Below are positions 1 through 12,863 of a stretch of DNA of 64,000 bases, piece after piece. Where the stretch lies: NCBI GenBank assembly GCA_028583605.1, contig CM053325.1, positions 48,802,987 to 48,866,986 of the forward strand, written 5' to 3'. Position 1 is the first letter of the stretch, and each line of letters starts with the position of its first letter. The notes under the pieces are model-generated. The model worked only from the letters and a program-made list of their open reading frames with translations. It did not search any database and was not told the DNA's origin. This DNA comes from Dastarcus helophoroides (taxonomy: Eukaryota; Arthropoda; Insecta; Coleoptera; Bothrideridae). Made by a program: the position numbers and the translations under genes.

Positions 1-1807
1 AAAATTTAAAGATGTAAAATTCTTTCCAATCGCCTTTGCAAATCCCCAAAAGGACCTGTAACCGTTTGGACAGTTGATAAGCATCTGGCACATTTTACGA
101 TCGAAATCACTGTTTTCCTCGTCAATAACCTGTTTAGAAAAATTTCGTGCATCTACAAAGGTGGTCCGAGTCTCAACTGATATGCGCTATTTTTGCAGGA
201 GACAGCCCAAGCACATTTTTTGCTCAACCGAGATTTACTGGAAGCAGATAACTAGAAGGTAACTATTAAACTCTATTAACGATAAATACAACAATGTTTC
301 TATGAATATTTACTATGACCGGATCTGGCTTCGCTTTTCAGCATCCATCGGTGCTTATACCAGTAGTAACAACACGTTGTTATGATAACAATCTCCATGG
401 ATCACAGACTTTTACGAATATTCCGTCTAATCCGAATTCTCATCCAAAGTTTTAATTAGAGGTGTGTTTTGAAGATAAGCTGCTCGTTTATAAGTGTGAC
501 CTAAGAAAAATTGAATAACCATTAAATTGAATAAACTATCAAAATCTCATTCTCTTTCAAATGGAAATCTAATTTTATAGTTTTTCTTTTTCAGCATAAA
601 AAACAAAGGTAACTTCGTTTAGGCTTGGAACTCGGACGCCCTTACATAATGGAAGGGCCGCTTCTCTTTTCAACTGAATGTTTAACATATCATTGTAATT
701 GAAAATTGTTTAGATTGGCAAAAAACTTGTGCCTTCTGAATAATGAAGTTGCCAGTTTATCTGTTTGCTCAAAATCCTTTATTGCGAAATATGCTACAAT
801 GAATTATTTTATAAAAGTATGATAAAACTCACATGTCTAGCATAAATTTTTCTAATTAATGTAATTTTTCCTGATTGTTGCACTTTCAAGCTATACTTTA
901 GTTCTTAATTACTGGTGAACTACCATATAGAGAGTTACTTTATAGAATCGTATTAATCATTGACTCTTCGTCTTGGTATGAAGATATAATGACAAAAAAA
1001 AGTTGGAAAAATTGCCTCTCTTAGACAACCATTAGAGAGAAATTACCAGATATATATAAATTAATGGCATCAAAGCTGTGCTTGCTAATTTTATTTATTA
1101 GTTATTTGTTAGCGATTCCATCAACGAATCAAACAAGTTTCCAGTAATTACATGATTTCTTCAATTTACTGCTCGATAATATTTCAACCACAAGCTCCTA
1201 TTTACGTTTCTATATTTAGCTTGGTGGTTTGCGGTTTACTTTTTAACAAGTGTGTGATGTTATTTACTGACTTAATGCCTAGGTCACTGCAGATTAACTA
1301 TTTAGTCACAATGTTATTTCCTTGTTGCCTGTAAAGATACCAGACCACAATGATTAATGGTTTTTGTTTGCAATTATGCATCTAAAATTATTTACCTTAA
1401 AAAACCTTTTTATTCAACTGCTAAGATTTAATTTTTTTATTATTTAATAAAATGTGGCTTTCCCGTGGCTAGTAAGCTACGGGCAAGAATCTGAAATCGA
1501 ATGTGAAGATGATATTTTATAATGTAAATTTCGTGATTTTCATGGTTTAGTGAAGTTACATGAATTTAATTGTTTTAGGCACGAAGAGAAAGCTATTCAT
1601 TTGTTCATTAATTTTAAGTTTTGTGCAATACAATGATTGAAATCTGTCAGCTTAACAAAGAAACACCTCGCGGCAGTTAAACTTTCAGATGTGAAAGACG
1701 AGATAAAATCACTACTTTTAAAAATCAACTTAACCTGAAGCCAAATTATACTGTAACGTTATTTCGTAAATACCACACAATGAAAATCAATTCGTGATGG
1801 GTGTTGG
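1..1807. other. Unassigned AT-rich DNA
   Basis: I see no convincing coding region, RNA gene or transposon end here. The open frames are short, poor in recognisable motifs and fit chance in AT-rich sequence. The stretch lies outside the TTTCGAA-type repeat tracts that fill much of the window. Confidence 0.5.
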
Positions 1808-2226
1808 TTACACTGGCATGTAATTTGGTACCTTAAAAGTGAACCAAAACAAAGTATTTAAAAGAATCGAAGGATCGGAGTTTATTAAACCGCATTGTAA
1901 TAAATCGTTAGCGGCGTGGTAGTTAGCCCACATTTTATAGAGTAAATCTACACCTGCGAGCGCTAATGCTAGTGATTTGAGTTGTGCAGGTGTGTGCCAG
2001 GTGTCCAGCGGAAAGTAACACGGCGAATCTAAATCTTTAGCGATGACCTCTGCATAGTCACATTTGCATACTTCGTGCCCAAATGGCGCGGATTGATAAT
2101 CGCTAAACGTTTTGATACGGTACCCGCCGTTTTTATCCATCAGTAGTTCTATTGCGGAATACCAATGACCATTCCATCATGTTCTTGGTCAATAACATGC
2201 AGAGGACAACCTTGCAAACAAATCAT
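1808..2226 (-). pseudogene. Unidentified frameshifted reading frame
   Basis: I do not recognise this protein. The main open frame (2140 to 1808) encodes 110 residues of mixed, non-repetitive composition with several Cys and Trp, unlike the low-complexity frames around it. Upstream on the same strand a second frame starts at an ATG at 2226 and runs about 25 codons (MICLQGCPLHVIDQEHDGMV at its start) to a stop near 2151. The main frame is open back to about 2178, so the two overlap and could be one reading frame broken by a single frameshift. A TTTTAG acceptor-like string lies just before the first ATG, so an exon is also possible. It could be a relic of a host gene, a mobile element or a viral insertion. 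No catalytic or structural motif is evident and I assign no function. Confidence 0.3.
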
Positions 2227-3469
2227 CTTATACAAAGCTAAAAGGCTTTATGCATCAAAAATAACGTCTTATATATTTTATCTTGTACTTATAGTTTGAG
2301 CCATAACTATTATCATTCTCTTGGAAGAGTTTAGCCACTGTTATGGTTAACTGGTATGCTGAGTTATCTACTCTTTCTCTCTTGACTATCTGGTATTTTG
2401 TGTCATTTTCATTTCTGCGAGATAAACTCAGTGTAAGGTACCAAGCTCTTCTGCCTCGAATCTTAATTGTATATTTTACAGTCTCTGCAGATGAGTTTCA
2501 TCTATGATTTGGTTGACGTGTACTTCTGTATTGATTGCATGCTTTTGTGCCACTGCTATTTCGCTCTGGTATGGTTGCCATCCTGAGTTACTGTTTTGCA
2601 TTTGGTTTTTCCTGGTTTCTAAGCCCGTCGAAAATTTTAATAGTTCATTGAACTCTAGCCATGGAAGACTTCGTAGTCGTTCTCTTGAAGTTTATCGTTG
2701 AAAATGTTAAAAGCATACACTCCACCAAACAAACTTTTTAATTAGTAACATGACTACATTGAGGCGAATGAAAAGAGCTGATCCTCAAATATGGAACAAT
2801 ATTGATTTTGGTTGTTCACCTTACATTGTCGAAGTGTTTGCTAGTGGAGAGTACGGGTATCGGGAAGCGTGGTGATATTTAGGTTGATATCAATAAACAA
2901 AAAAAAAGAGTTGTTATCAGAATCTCTCATGTCTCAAAAGCTGGACTTTGTTTTTTGTTCTAAAGCAAAAATCCTATCAGCGACATACTATTTTTATATG
3001 TCTAAGATTATTCTCTGCATTGAAAACTAGTAGGTAGTGGCAAAAAAAGAAGGAAATATTGTCTGAGGAAAATTCCACAACAACTGAGAACAGCTTTATG
3101 AAATGTTAGTGGTTCAATAATGCAGCTATTGATAGCAAAAATGAACTGGACTTTATGGATGTTTTTGTAAAAGAAAATGACTTGGACATTCGGTTGGTAA
3201 GCGAGTCTAGATTGAGAAAAAACAAGATTTATTCTTGACCGCAAAGGAAGATAGGCCTAAGGGGAGGAAAAACCATGGACTTAAGTAGAAGCATAAACCA
3301 TAAGCACATCATACAGTAGAATCTGTACCTGGATTTTATCTCGATTATAGAGGTTTTTTATTTGGCCAGCTTCTCACTTGGAGAGGTACATGCGTCCTAT
3401 TAAGTAACAAAATTTAGATTGTTTTTCAAATAATTAATTGATTGGAATTTACTAATTACTACCTTGATG
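2227..3469. other. Unassigned AT-rich DNA
   Basis: No transposon terminus or coding region could be supported. Short frames on both strands lack recognisable motifs. Confidence 0.45.
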
Positions 3470-4070
3470 CTATGAGGTAGAGAGTAGAAGTATAAAAATA
3501 TTTATTTTATTTTTGGAAAATTTCCACTTTATTTTTGAAAATTTTGATCTTAATTAAAAATTTCAGCTTTTTTCACACTGTCATCTTTAAAATTTGTGAA
3601 CATTTCTGTTATTTTAAGAAATCGACTTCTTCTAAAAATATCGACGTTTTGAAGAAATATTTCACTTTTTTCAATTTTTGGCTTTTTTTATAACTTTTGA
3701 CCAATTTTTAATACTTATTTCGATTTTTCTCAAAATTTTAAGTTTTTTTTTGAGAATTTAGACCCGCTTTGAATATTTCCACTTTTTTATATTGACCTTT
3801 CTTAAATACGTATTTCGACTTATTTTTAATATACTGAATCTTTTTGAAACTTTCGACATTTCAAACATTTCCATTTCTTTCCAAAATTTTTCTTTTTCTC
3901 ACATTTTTGACGTTTTCTTAAATTTGATTTATTTTAAAAATTTCGACTCTCCACATTTCGACTTTCTTTAACATTTTGAATTTTTTGATAAATTTTATTT
4001 TTTGATCGATTTTGAAAAGTGACTTTTCTTGAAAAACTCTATCTCTTTTAAAAATTTCAATTTTTTAAAC

Positions 4071-4292
4071 ATTGAAATACAAATCTTGTTCCCTGAAACC
4101 AATAAAAATTAAAAAACCCAACAAAGATTGCTCTAACGTGTTTCGATAGCCAAGTAGTATCTCTCTGAAGATGATAGCTTGGCTATTGAAACGCGTTAGA
4201 GCAACTTGGGCGTTTTGATCTTTCTTGGTTTCAGGGGGCAAGATTTGTATTTCAGTTTTTAAAGATAACCAAGGTCCAGCCCGTTGCACCGC
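4071..4292. repeat. Penelope-associated foldback repeat (family 1)
   Basis: Two inverted arms share GAAATACAAATCTTG, a CCTGAAACCAA-type block and a GCTCTAACG/CGTTAGAGC block, meeting near 4155. The right arm ends with AACCAAGGTCCAG. The same arms flank the GIY-YIG-encoding fragment at 40 kb, which ties this repeat to a Penelope-like retroelement. The right arm holds a hammerhead-like motif at 4161-4201. Further copies lie at 56697-56913 and 59674-59980. Confidence 0.7.
4161..4201 (+). other. Hammerhead-ribozyme-like motif (family 1)
   Basis: The order is CTCT (4161), CTGAAGA, one extra T, a GATAGC hairpin, GAAA, the palindrome ACGCGT overlapping that last A, T, and AGAG (4198-4201). CTCT and AGAG can pair as stem I, and the core fits CUGANGA...GAAA apart from the one-base insertion. 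In this copy the hairpin's 3' strand is GCTATT, so its end pair is a wobble. Self-cleavage is not shown. Confidence 0.4.
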
Positions 4293-4792
4293 AATTTTTT
4301 ACTTAAAAATTTTGGAGTTAAAAAATTTCATTTTTCCGAATTCAGCATTTTCATAAAATTTTAACTCTTTTTTTTAAATTTAGATTTATTGTAAAAATTT
4401 CGATTCTCAAACGTTTTGACTTTTTTCAAGATTTGATTTTTTCAAAATTCTGACAGTTTTTTTGAAAATCTAGACTTGTGATCAAAATTTTGTCTTTTTC
4501 TCTAAATTTAGACTTTGTGTTCCTATATCTTGACTATTTTCGAAGAGTTTTAGTTTTTTTGAAAACTTTTGCTTTTTCGAAATTTTATTTATTTAGGTAT
4601 TTATTTATTTTCGAAATTCTGAACTTTTTTAAAACTTTCTTAAAGTTCTTTTTCTAAATTTCCCCTCTTTTCAAAAGATGACTTTTTTCTAAGTTTGAAT
4701 TTTATTTTGGTTTATGTCCTTTTGTCAAAATATGCACTTTTTTCGAAAATATCGACAATTTTGATTTAAATAATTAAAATTTTTTCAGAATT

Positions 4793-5234
4793 TTCTCATT
4801 GTTTAGAAACTATATCATTTTCTGAAAATTTTATTCTTTTTAAAATTTTTACTTTTTATTCATTTCGACTTTTTTTCAAAATTTTAAGTATTTCTCGAAA
4901 TTTCGACTTATCTGTAAATTTGTTTTGAGAAATTCCATTTTTTTGAAAATTCCGACTTTTTTTTCAAAATTTTAACATTTTCATCAAATTTATACCTTTT
5001 AATAATATTGATTTATTTTGAAAGTTTCGATATTTTTGAAAATTTTGATTTAGTTTAAAATTACAACTTTTTGCAACATCGCGAGCTTTTTTCAAAAATT
5101 TTGATTTCTTTTTCGAAATTTTGTCTTTTTTCAAAAATTTGCTTGTTTTGTTTTTTACATTTCAATTTGGTTTTATTTTTGAAAATTTTAACCTTTTTCC
5201 AAATATTCACTTTTTTTGAAATATCGGCAATTTT
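4793..5234 (+). repeat. Direct duplication inside tract 1, copy 1
   Basis: This block recurs nearly base for base at 5731-6175, with a few substitutions and single-base indels. That is far closer than the rest of the diverged tract. It implies a recent segmental duplication with an offset of about 940 bp. Confidence 0.85.
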
Positions 5235-5730
5235 ACCGAACTTTCAAAATTTTATTAAAATGGAAAATTGTTATATAAAATTTTATGTAAGTTTTTAAAA
5301 TTTATTATTTATTTGAAAATTTAAATTTCCATTAAATTCTTTTTTAAATCCAAACTTTTAAAATAGAGAACATTGACTAATTAAGATAAAATTACATTTA
5401 AATTGACAAATGCTTTGAATTGCTTTATTTTTGACATCAAGTTTATTTAGAAAAATAATTGAAATGAAAAGGATAATTGGAAAAATTTAATACTCTTAAC
5501 CTAATTGTTTCAAAAAAGAAAAAGATAAAAAATATTATATATCAAATCATTTTCCGGAATGCTAAAATGATAAATTTTTTTTGAATTAGACGTTTGAATA
5601 TTTCCACTTTTATTTGCCTTTCTATGTATTTCGACTTTTTTATATATAAACTTTTTAACTCGCATTCAAACATCCATTTTTCCAAAATTTCTTTCAAATT
5701 TGACGTTCTAAATGATATTTAATTTTCAAT

Positions 5731-6175
5731 TTCTCATGTTTAGAAACTATATCATTTTCTGAAAATTTTATTCTTTTTAAAATTTTTACTTTTTATTCAT
5801 TTCGACCTTTTTTTCAAATTTTAAGTATTTCTCGAAATTTCGACTTATCTGTAAATTTGTTTTGAAGAAATTCCATTTTTTTGAAAATTCCGACTTTTTT
5901 TTTCAAAATTTTAACATTTTCACCAAATTTATACCTTCTAATAATATTGATTTATTTTGAAAGTTTCGATATTTTTGAAAATTTTGATTTAGTTTAAAAT
6001 TACAACTTTTTGCAACATCGCGAGCTTTTTTTCAAAAATTTTGATTTCTTTTTCGAAATTTTGTCTTTTTTCAAAAATTTGCTTGTTTTGTTTTTTACAT
6101 TTCAATTTGGTTTTATTTTTGAAAATTTTAACCTTTTTCCAAATATTCACTTTTTTTGACAATATCGACAATTTT
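5731..6175 (+). repeat. Direct duplication inside tract 1, copy 2
   Basis: Near-identical partner of 4793-5234. Differences include ATTG/ATG at the left edge, a C for T in ATTTCGACC, and added single bases in A or T runs. Confidence 0.85.
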
Positions 6176-6640
6176 GATTTTAAAACTTGAAACTTTTTCA
6201 AAATTTGTTATTTTCTAACAGTTTCGACTTCAATTTTTCCTTTAATGAAAGCTTCTTTTTAAATTAAACTTTTTTTTTCAAAGTTTGGACTGTTCCTGAA
6301 AATTTTGACTTTTTTGTAAATTTTTTTTAAACACATTCTACTTTTCATGAAAATGTTGACCTTAATTAATTATTCGGCTTTTTTTTAAATTTTCATCTTT
6401 TTCAAACTTTTTATTCCAAATCCTAACCTGCTGAAATTTCCAATTTTTTTACAAAATTAGTATTTTCTTTTAATTCGAATTTTGAAAATGTTGACTTATT
6501 TCGACTTTTTTCAGAAGACCCTTTTTTTAACAGTTCGCTTTTTAAAAAAAATGTTAGTTCTTTTCAGGTCTCCACTTTTTCTAAGATTTCGTCTTTAAGA
6601 TTAAACTCTTTTAAAAATTTTGATTTTTAAAAATTTTGGT

Positions 6641-9639
6641 CCGACCCTTACTAGCATAATTTTACGTATTTATTTTCTTTATTTCAATACGCACATGTTT
6701 CTGTTTTTTTTTCTGCAAATTTGCATCATTCGAATAAATATCATCGCCCTTGTTTTTATAATAAATGCTAAAAAGTTTACGATCATTGTCAATTTCACAT
6801 GTTAATATAGGTTTACTTATATGTAATATAAGTTATAGTTTACTAAAAAAACCATCACATACCTATTTCTTTAGTCTATATAAGTCTATAGCATTTAGAG
6901 ATTCTTGCTTCATTGAAATAGGCTATATTTTACATAGATTTCTGCAATCAAAAACTCGTTTGCCCGATCATCTGCATAATCATTATCTTTTTATCACTAA
7001 AAATGTTTATACAATTTTTAATAATGTTATTTTCATATTTTCAGAAACATTCGTCGTCAACCTTTAGAAAATCTTAAAAATTATTCCATCCTTGTCAAGA
7101 CAACTTTGGCCCCTTCTCGACTGTAAGAATCAATATTAAAATTATTTTGATCTGTAAAGACACCACATAAATTCCATTAGTTGCCAACTATATTAATAAC
7201 AAGTAAAGAACTACAGACGTATATTTAGTCGTACCACGAAATTTATAATATTGTTAGATTTATCAAAAATGACGTGAATTAAACCAAGAAGGTCAATTTC
7301 CATGTTTACAAGACTGCTAATACCTTATAGAAGTAAATTTTAGGGGTCTCAATTATAGAGAGGTCCAGAAATGTAAAACAATTATTCTCTTGTAGAGGTT
7401 TCTCTTCTGAAGACAAGACCTAGAAATTAATTTCTTTCTGTCATAAAGTTTTCTCGCTTATCGAGTTTTAGTTTCCCGAAGTTTGACTGTAGTTGGGATC
7501 TGCAGGGGCAGACTGGAAAGTACAGAAGTTAGTAGTTACAAGCTACAGGAGTAGCGATGAAACCACTAACTCTACTTTCATATACTCGCGGTTAAACATT
7601 CTCCCTGATTTAAACCTAGCCTGCATCTTCAATGTTAGTAGTGATAACATTATTCTAGCAAAATTCAATAGGCAATGAGCTAATGACTTTCAATAAGCTA
7701 ATACCGGCTCTAGTGATCATTGAAATTGAATTAAGGACACAAACCACCTATAAATTCTAGGAGAGCAAGCTAGGATCAAGTTCAGGGGACTTTCGGCAGC
7801 AAACATGCGACGACAAGAGGGGATTAGTACCAAACATTAGGTGAACTTGGACTGCGGAGTAGATCAAAAGCAAAATCGGATTCCATTGTGGCTCCGACTA
7901 GTATCTAATGCTGCAAAAGCAAGCAGGAGCAAATTCTCTGGAACCTAGGTCTTCTACAGAGGCCGAACCTTCAATTTGAAGACATTTCTTTGGATGGTAA
8001 GAAATCCCCGATCCGACTCTTGGTGTCCCTGCTTCCGGTTTAAAGAAAGCCAAATTAGTTAATAGAGCAATTGGGAAATCCACGCCAGCAAGCAAGCATG
8101 ACAAACCAATTGCAAGCAATAAATTAACAGTCATCTACAAATTCGGGAATCAACTTAAAAAGAAATATGCAAAAAAACTCTAAATTTCAGGAGCATCTAA
8201 GTGAATTAAAAGCACCCTCAGCCGCCGTCAACATATAAAAGTATTTCATTCGTTATATTGTGTTTAGCCAGTAATTTTTAATTGTATTATATTATTTCTT
8301 TTAATTTGTTAAAGATTTCTGCCTGAAGAAAAATTTTATCTTGTTGGATAATTGACGATAAGAAAAATGGTTGAATAATAAAAATCATAGAATGCCAAGG
8401 TACCTACATTTGTTTGTATTTTTTAATCAGTGGTGAGCACTTTCGGCTTTGCATCCAAAACTATTTAAATAATCCCAAATAAGAATCATATAGGAGATAT
8501 TTATCTTGCTAGATAATAACTAATGTTTACAAGTTTAATGTATTCTAAAAGCTTGGGTACACATAAACTTATCTGACATAATCCGTGCATCTCTAAGGCG
8601 GATGGAACACCTGTGTCTACAGGTGCAGATGGGGCATAGGTCACCGATGTGCATCCCAGTACAGAACATAATTCATGAAAATAGCTCTCGAATTTTTAAA
8701 ATAATAAACCGATCCGATATAATCGAATCATAGATGCACCAAAAAATCTAAGTTCTAACCACTTGAACCTATTTATTGAAAATATATCATTAAATACATT
8801 ATCTGATAATGTGTATGTACATACATTGTATACATTTTTTAGGTATCAGATCTAAACGATCTGTGCGAATAGAACTTGCGCAGAAATGATTCTATAGGAC
8901 AAACTTTATGAATATTTAAGTGAACAAATGACAAGGAATAAAGATATAAAATTTGGCACGCATGTGTAACTTGATATGCCCCTTTAAGAATAGCCAAAAA
9001 ATATAAATAAATATAAGGTTGCTATTTAAAAAAATAGTCGATGACGTCATATCTTAAATTTGGGATATGCTGTATAAAATTATCCTACATAAAAAAGGGA
9101 TTCAAATCATGATATAATATAAGACTGGTAATGTAACCCGCTATATCTCACTGTTGCGATAAGTGGCACTAAAACTGGAGACGATTGAAAAGAGAACTTT
9201 ATATGAAGGATAAACAATAAAGGGCTGCCTTGAGTAGATTAAGCAATGCTTTTTTATGCAAATGTTGATACTTTATGCAATTGTTTCGAAATTTTTCGGT
9301 TTTATATTTATATTTTAATTACAAAATGGGCAAGACTTTCTTGTGCCTATGCGCAACAGTGATTATAAAAGCTGTCATGAAAAAGACTCGTTGTTTCGAG
9401 TGCCTAAGGACAAAATTGATGCGTGGAGGCGAAAAATCTCGCGAAATGACTGACTGTTGTCAATTCGAGATTTTATATGCGAAAAACATTTTAGTGCAGA
9501 TTTTGTTTTAAGAGAAATAAACAATGAACTGTGGAGAGTAACGTATTTCTTAATAAACTTAATCTATTTCTATTAAATAAATATCTTATAACCAAAGTAA
9601 TTTAAACATGAAATCCTTTTTGTGTATTTAAGAAGAAAA
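6641..9639. other. Unassigned AT-rich DNA
   Basis: No supported gene. A segment near 7325-7490 ends in GTTTGACTGT, resembling the terminal sequences of some pogo/Tc1-like elements, but I found no partner end. Frames of 60-100 codons here lack domain motifs. Confidence 0.45.
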
Positions 9640-9649
9640 ATGATATTAA

Positions 9650-10470
9650 GAGATAGACGAGCCGTTTGGTTTATCAGGATCTGGCGTATGTATAGAACAT
9701 TAGCTATAACTTTTTTAAATGTTTATAGAAAAAATGTGTCAAATAAACTTTTTTGGTTAATTATTTGTCACTTTACAGTGACTTAGATTTTGTTTTCTTA
9801 GCTCTTATTTTGTTGCTTTGGTAATTAATTCTTGAATTTTAAAATGACGCCGGTTTTTTTAATTTGTTTTTTTGGAAAAATCTTAACTTTCTGCATTCGG
9901 TAACATCAAATTTATAAGGGTTAGATTCGAAGAATTTTGAGGAATCATAATTTTACTGATTTTTATCATTCATTTTTTAATGTTATTTTTAAGGATATCT
10001 TAGTAGCTAAAATAACATTCTTACCTAAAACAAACATAGATATACCTGGCAAAAATTTCCATTTAATTACTAACGCATATTTAGAAATAGTATTAAATTA
10101 TTTAATATGAGAATCGCTCAAATTATGAAATTATTATATTTTCTAGAACTTTTTTTGCTTCTAAATCCTGTAAGATTTGGGGTCACCAAATGCAGAAAGA
10201 TATGCAAATTCTAAAAAAGCAAACAAAAAATATATGGATGTCCTTTGAAAATTCAAAGTTTGTTACCGTAGCAATGAAACAAAAGCAGGGAAAAAGAAAT
10301 TAAGGTCACCAAAATGTGGCAAATAATTAACCAAGAAAAGTTTATTTGAAACATTTTTTTCTAAAAATTTTTGTTTAAAAGTTACAGCCAATATTCCAGA
10401 CATACATCAAACGGTGGCGTATCTTTGCATAGAGTTACGCCAGTTCTTAAACATCCTACTGTCTATCTCT
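9650..10470. mobile_element. Inverted-repeat (foldback/MITE-like) element
   Basis: Two long inverted arms face each other. The left arm is about 9655-9950 and the right arm about 10140-10445. Matching blocks include CTTTTTTGGTTAATTATTTG (left) against its complement CAAATAATTAACCAAGAAAAG (right, split by one change), CGTTTGGT against ATCAAACG, and CTGCATTCGGT against ACCAAATGCAG. No transposase frame is present, so it is a non-autonomous DNA-transposon-like unit. Exact ends and target duplication were not resolved. Confidence 0.65.
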
Positions 10471-12863
10471 CTCTAAGCCGCCAGTCTCCCGATTACGTGC
10501 CAAATTTTGTCTCGCGTCGCAGTGCCTAACTTATACATTATCATGGTGCAAATTAAAATATTTATCGTATCATTGAAAATTAAGTGTCCTTAAAATCAAA
10601 TCTTTATTGGTAATTATTAACCTCAAAATATTTAGCAGCTTCATAATAACTTAATAATACATCAGTTACAATTATAATATGTTAGTTACAGTTACCTATC
10701 ATAATACTCTAAATAAAAATTTCATTTTAACGATTAGATAAATCGCATAATAATCTCGTTACGTTAATAGCCCTAATCCACGTGTGCGAGCATTTTTCAG
10801 AAAAAAAAACTTTCTTTAATTTACTGATTTTATTCCAAGTTACAGACTGGCACTGGATAATCTATTTATATGCAGGTCGATATTGTGTGTGTCTGTAACC
10901 GTAACTACCAATTTGAAGTCTTTAGCATTAATAGTTTTCGAAATAGAACAGACGAACAGACAGGTGGACAGACCGACACGCGATTGACTATATAAGTATA
11001 TAAGTAGTTCCTTTTCCATGTATGATACAAAAGAAGAAAGGATCAGTAAACTATAATATGTTTCAATCTTATCAGCTTCTTGTATCCTTGTAGTATCTAC
11101 ACTTCGATTCGAAAGTATAGCACACGATCCTCCGAAGTCGCAGCAATAAATATTAAAGGTGATGAAATAAAAATTGACCTTTGTTTTAGCCCCCCAGGTG
11201 TTACTGTAGCTTAACGGCGCCAAGTGTTGTCATTTTACAGGTCGCATGTCATCACTGACGCAAGATTATTCAAATCAGTTCCTATTTTGCACGTGTTCAG
11301 CTTGCTGCTATTTCTATTGCAAATAGTTTACATAAACAAATGATTTATGTTGCTGGGATACTTATCACCGTTTTCTATTCTTTTAGAATACATGGGAAAC
11401 GCGAAATGTCGCACATTTTAAAAATAAATAATATCAGATAGTAAAATAACTTTCTAGTCCAAATTAACCCACCATGCACAATTTTGATTCTTCCCTTAAT
11501 CTTCAACAGTTTTAGTATGCAACTAAACTATGAACCTGTTAGAACAATTGATTTAATTCCTGCCGAAAAAGGAGAAGTGGCTTAGGTCGAGACTAATATT
11601 CAGTTTAATATACAACCAAATAACTATTTTTTTAGAATTTTATATGGACGCAGAAGTACAGATCACAAATTTACCGATGGGAGATTTTTCTCGCACGTCC
11701 GACAGAAAATGCTTTCCTTGTTTACTTTTGAATTGAACAGCCTGTATATTTTTAAATTTTTGGATGCAAAATAAAACCTTCCTTCACTCCTCCTAAACAA
11801 TATGCTTTTTAGATGGTTTTAAACTTTCAAATTTTAGAATCTATGAATAGATTTTTTTTTGAATTTTTCCCAATTCTACGTTGATGCACGATATTCGACT
11901 ATCTGTAAACCATTTTTTGTTTTAATTTTTATATTATGTTGTATATCAATAACTGTATATATAGTTGCTTAAATTCTAGTACATGTTCTTCAAAACTGCA
12001 CGTCATTAGCGTCAATTTTATAGGGTGCATAGGAACGTTTTAATTGAACTATAAATTTTTTTATAATGCTCTTGTGTTGCGAAATTCAGTATCTTCTACC
12101 TACTTATATTTATTTATCACTTTACCTGTAAAGATCAGTTTCCAAATACAACCTGTAATGTTGATTAGAAAAATAAACATTATACGTATTTATTTTATTC
12201 ATACATTCCTACACAATACGCTTTTAAAAATGGGTGCAATGATACTTGGCTCATCCGCACCTTAATTGACAAATTTAAAATTGCTCGAAAATGGTGTTGT
12301 AGGTTTATTTGAACACCTGCTGTTCTGTTTAAAATCTTATCATAGTGTTTGTTCATTATTTGTGTTTAGAAAAGTAAACTTTACACAAAAAATAAATATT
12401 GAACGTTATATTACATTTTTTTTTGTCTATGAGAATATTCGTCGACCATGGATTACAGATTTTACAAGTAAAATGTCTAATCATAATGTTCAGCGATGAA
12501 TGGAACTTTGCAATATCTCAGAAAAAATGGCGATTTAAAAACTTCAAAACATGATGTTAAACTAACCATGTACGAAAATTTTAATGTTCGTTCTTCACCT
12601 CTAGGTGGCACCATAATAATGGAATTTTTAAATGGGATGTAATATTTTCGGATATTTGGGCTCTTTGCAAATAAATTTATTGAAAACAACTTATATTTAC
12701 CTTTGAAACTTCCAAAAAAAATTCGATATTACAGGCGAAATTTGGAAAAAATAATTTAAAATAGACAATTTTTTCATTTTTCAATTGTAACATAGAAAAT
12801 TTGGATGAAGTTTTAAATTCATACATAAGCAAAAGTGTCAGTCTATTGACTCTTCACTGTAGT
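10471..12863. other. Unassigned AT-rich DNA
   Basis: A 127-codon frame on the minus strand (11223-10840) overlaps a GACAGACC/GAACAGACGA-rich simple stretch and has no recognisable domain, so I do not call it. Nothing else is supported. Confidence 0.45.

Larger units (their letters stand above)
3470..6640. repeat. Degenerate TTTCGAA-type repeat tract 1
   Basis: About 3.2 kb of diverged short repeats whose recurring words are variants of TTTCGACTTTTTT, AAAATTTTGA and TTTTTTCAAAA. The strand shown is T-rich. Open frames here translate into Phe/Leu/Lys/Ile-rich low-complexity peptides and are not genes. A Penelope-related foldback sits inside at 4071-4292, and a long direct duplication lies at 4793-5234 and 5731-6175. 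No flanking transposon ends were found for this tract. Confidence 0.8.

Noticed and set aside
5071..5298. 75-codon Phe-rich frame in tract 1 and its minus-strand relatives (5989-6201, 32643-32957, 33066-33323, 63570-63833)
   Set aside because: These are translations of degenerate TTTCGAA-type repeats. Composition is low-complexity and frames appear in both directions.
7325..7490. Possible pogo/Tc1-like terminus ending GTTTGACTGT
   Set aside because: No inverted partner or target duplication was found nearby.
10840..11223. 127-codon minus-strand frame
   Set aside because: It overlaps a CAGACAGACC-rich simple stretch, has no recognisable domain and no homologous copy in the window.
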